Assembly: GCA_905331475.1 (NCBI GenBank)
Contig: CAJNYU010002043.1
Coordinates: 38,132 to 102,131 of the forward strand
Direction: 5' to 3'
Length of the DNA: 64,000 nucleotides
DNA from: Rotaria socialis
Taxonomy: Eukaryota; Rotifera; Eurotatoria; Philodinida; Philodinidae
Shown: piece after piece, positions 63,862 to 64,000 of the stretch
Layout: each line of letters opens with the position of its first letter
How positions within the stretch are numbered: position 1 is the stretch's first letter
The notes under the pieces: model-generated
What the model was told of the DNA's origin: nothing
The model's database searches: none
What the model saw: only the letters and a program-made list of their open reading frames with translations
Program-made: the position numbers and the translations under genes

Positions 63862-64000
63862 CCCAGGTCGATCAACTTGTGTCGTACACGGCCGTTTGAC
63901 CACAATTTACGGCCGTTTGCTATGCACCGTATTACGGTCGTTTGGCATCGTGCCATAAACGATCGGATACGGTCGGATACTGCAATATCCGACCACATTA
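63862..64000. mobile_element. Word-array MITE, TACGG type, copy 2, cut by the window end
   Basis: Starts CCCAGGTCGATCAACTTG, close to the reverse-complemented right end of the copy at 32413-32702. The interior repeats ACGGCCGTTTG, ATTACGG and CGGATACGG words. The right end lies beyond the window. Confidence 0.75.

Overview
The window looks like nuclear DNA of a small-genome invertebrate, most likely a rotifer and probably a bdelloid. The reasons are strongly AT-rich DNA, GT..AG introns mostly 50-65 nt long, an intronless rhodopsin-type GPCR, dead GPCR and RING-CH fragments, many short inverted-repeat transposon relics, and metazoan ciliary and Piwi genes. The clade call is inference; animal origin is secure. 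There is one 100-N scaffold gap (35909-36008). No rRNA, tRNA, CRISPR array or bacterial-type operon was seen.

Layout. 1-6.3 kb: no gene found. 6.35-10.8 kb (+): PP2A B56 regulatory subunit. 11.8-14.4 kb (+): SUZ-domain (SZRD1-like) protein. 19.7-38.1 kb (+): a glycogen-targeting PP1 subunit (PPP1R3-like), split by a 16.8-kb intron. That intron holds minus-strand remnants (frameshifted GPCR, RING-CH fragment, 3CxxC zinc protein with a frameshift) and several short transposons. 38-45.5 kb: mostly non-coding, with one terminal-inverted-repeat element and a tandem duplication. 45.5-46.7 kb (+): intact single-exon GPCR. 49.1-57.2 kb (-): Piwi followed 135 bp downstream by the splicing/replication factor SDE2. 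57.4-63.6 kb (+): IQUB and a FAM227 (FWWh) protein, 178 bp apart, both of ciliary/flagellar families.

Most notable: the Piwi gene encodes a near full-length protein of about 807 aa. By eye alignment the slicer tetrad D-E-D-H reads A-D-N-Q, so it should bind small RNA without cutting. A second theme is a set of 100-860 bp non-autonomous elements. Several share ends close to CCCAGGT and have interiors made of one short word repeated with its reverse complement (TACGG/CCGTA in two copies, GGATTCC/GGAATCC in two others). A separate TIR element with a clean ATTA duplication sits inside an SDE2 intron; removing it leaves a 62-nt intron, the local norm.

Exon boundaries come from manual reading of splice sites and protein continuity, so individual positions may be off by a base or two. 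The reading frames of the multi-exon models joined up consistently where lengths were summed.
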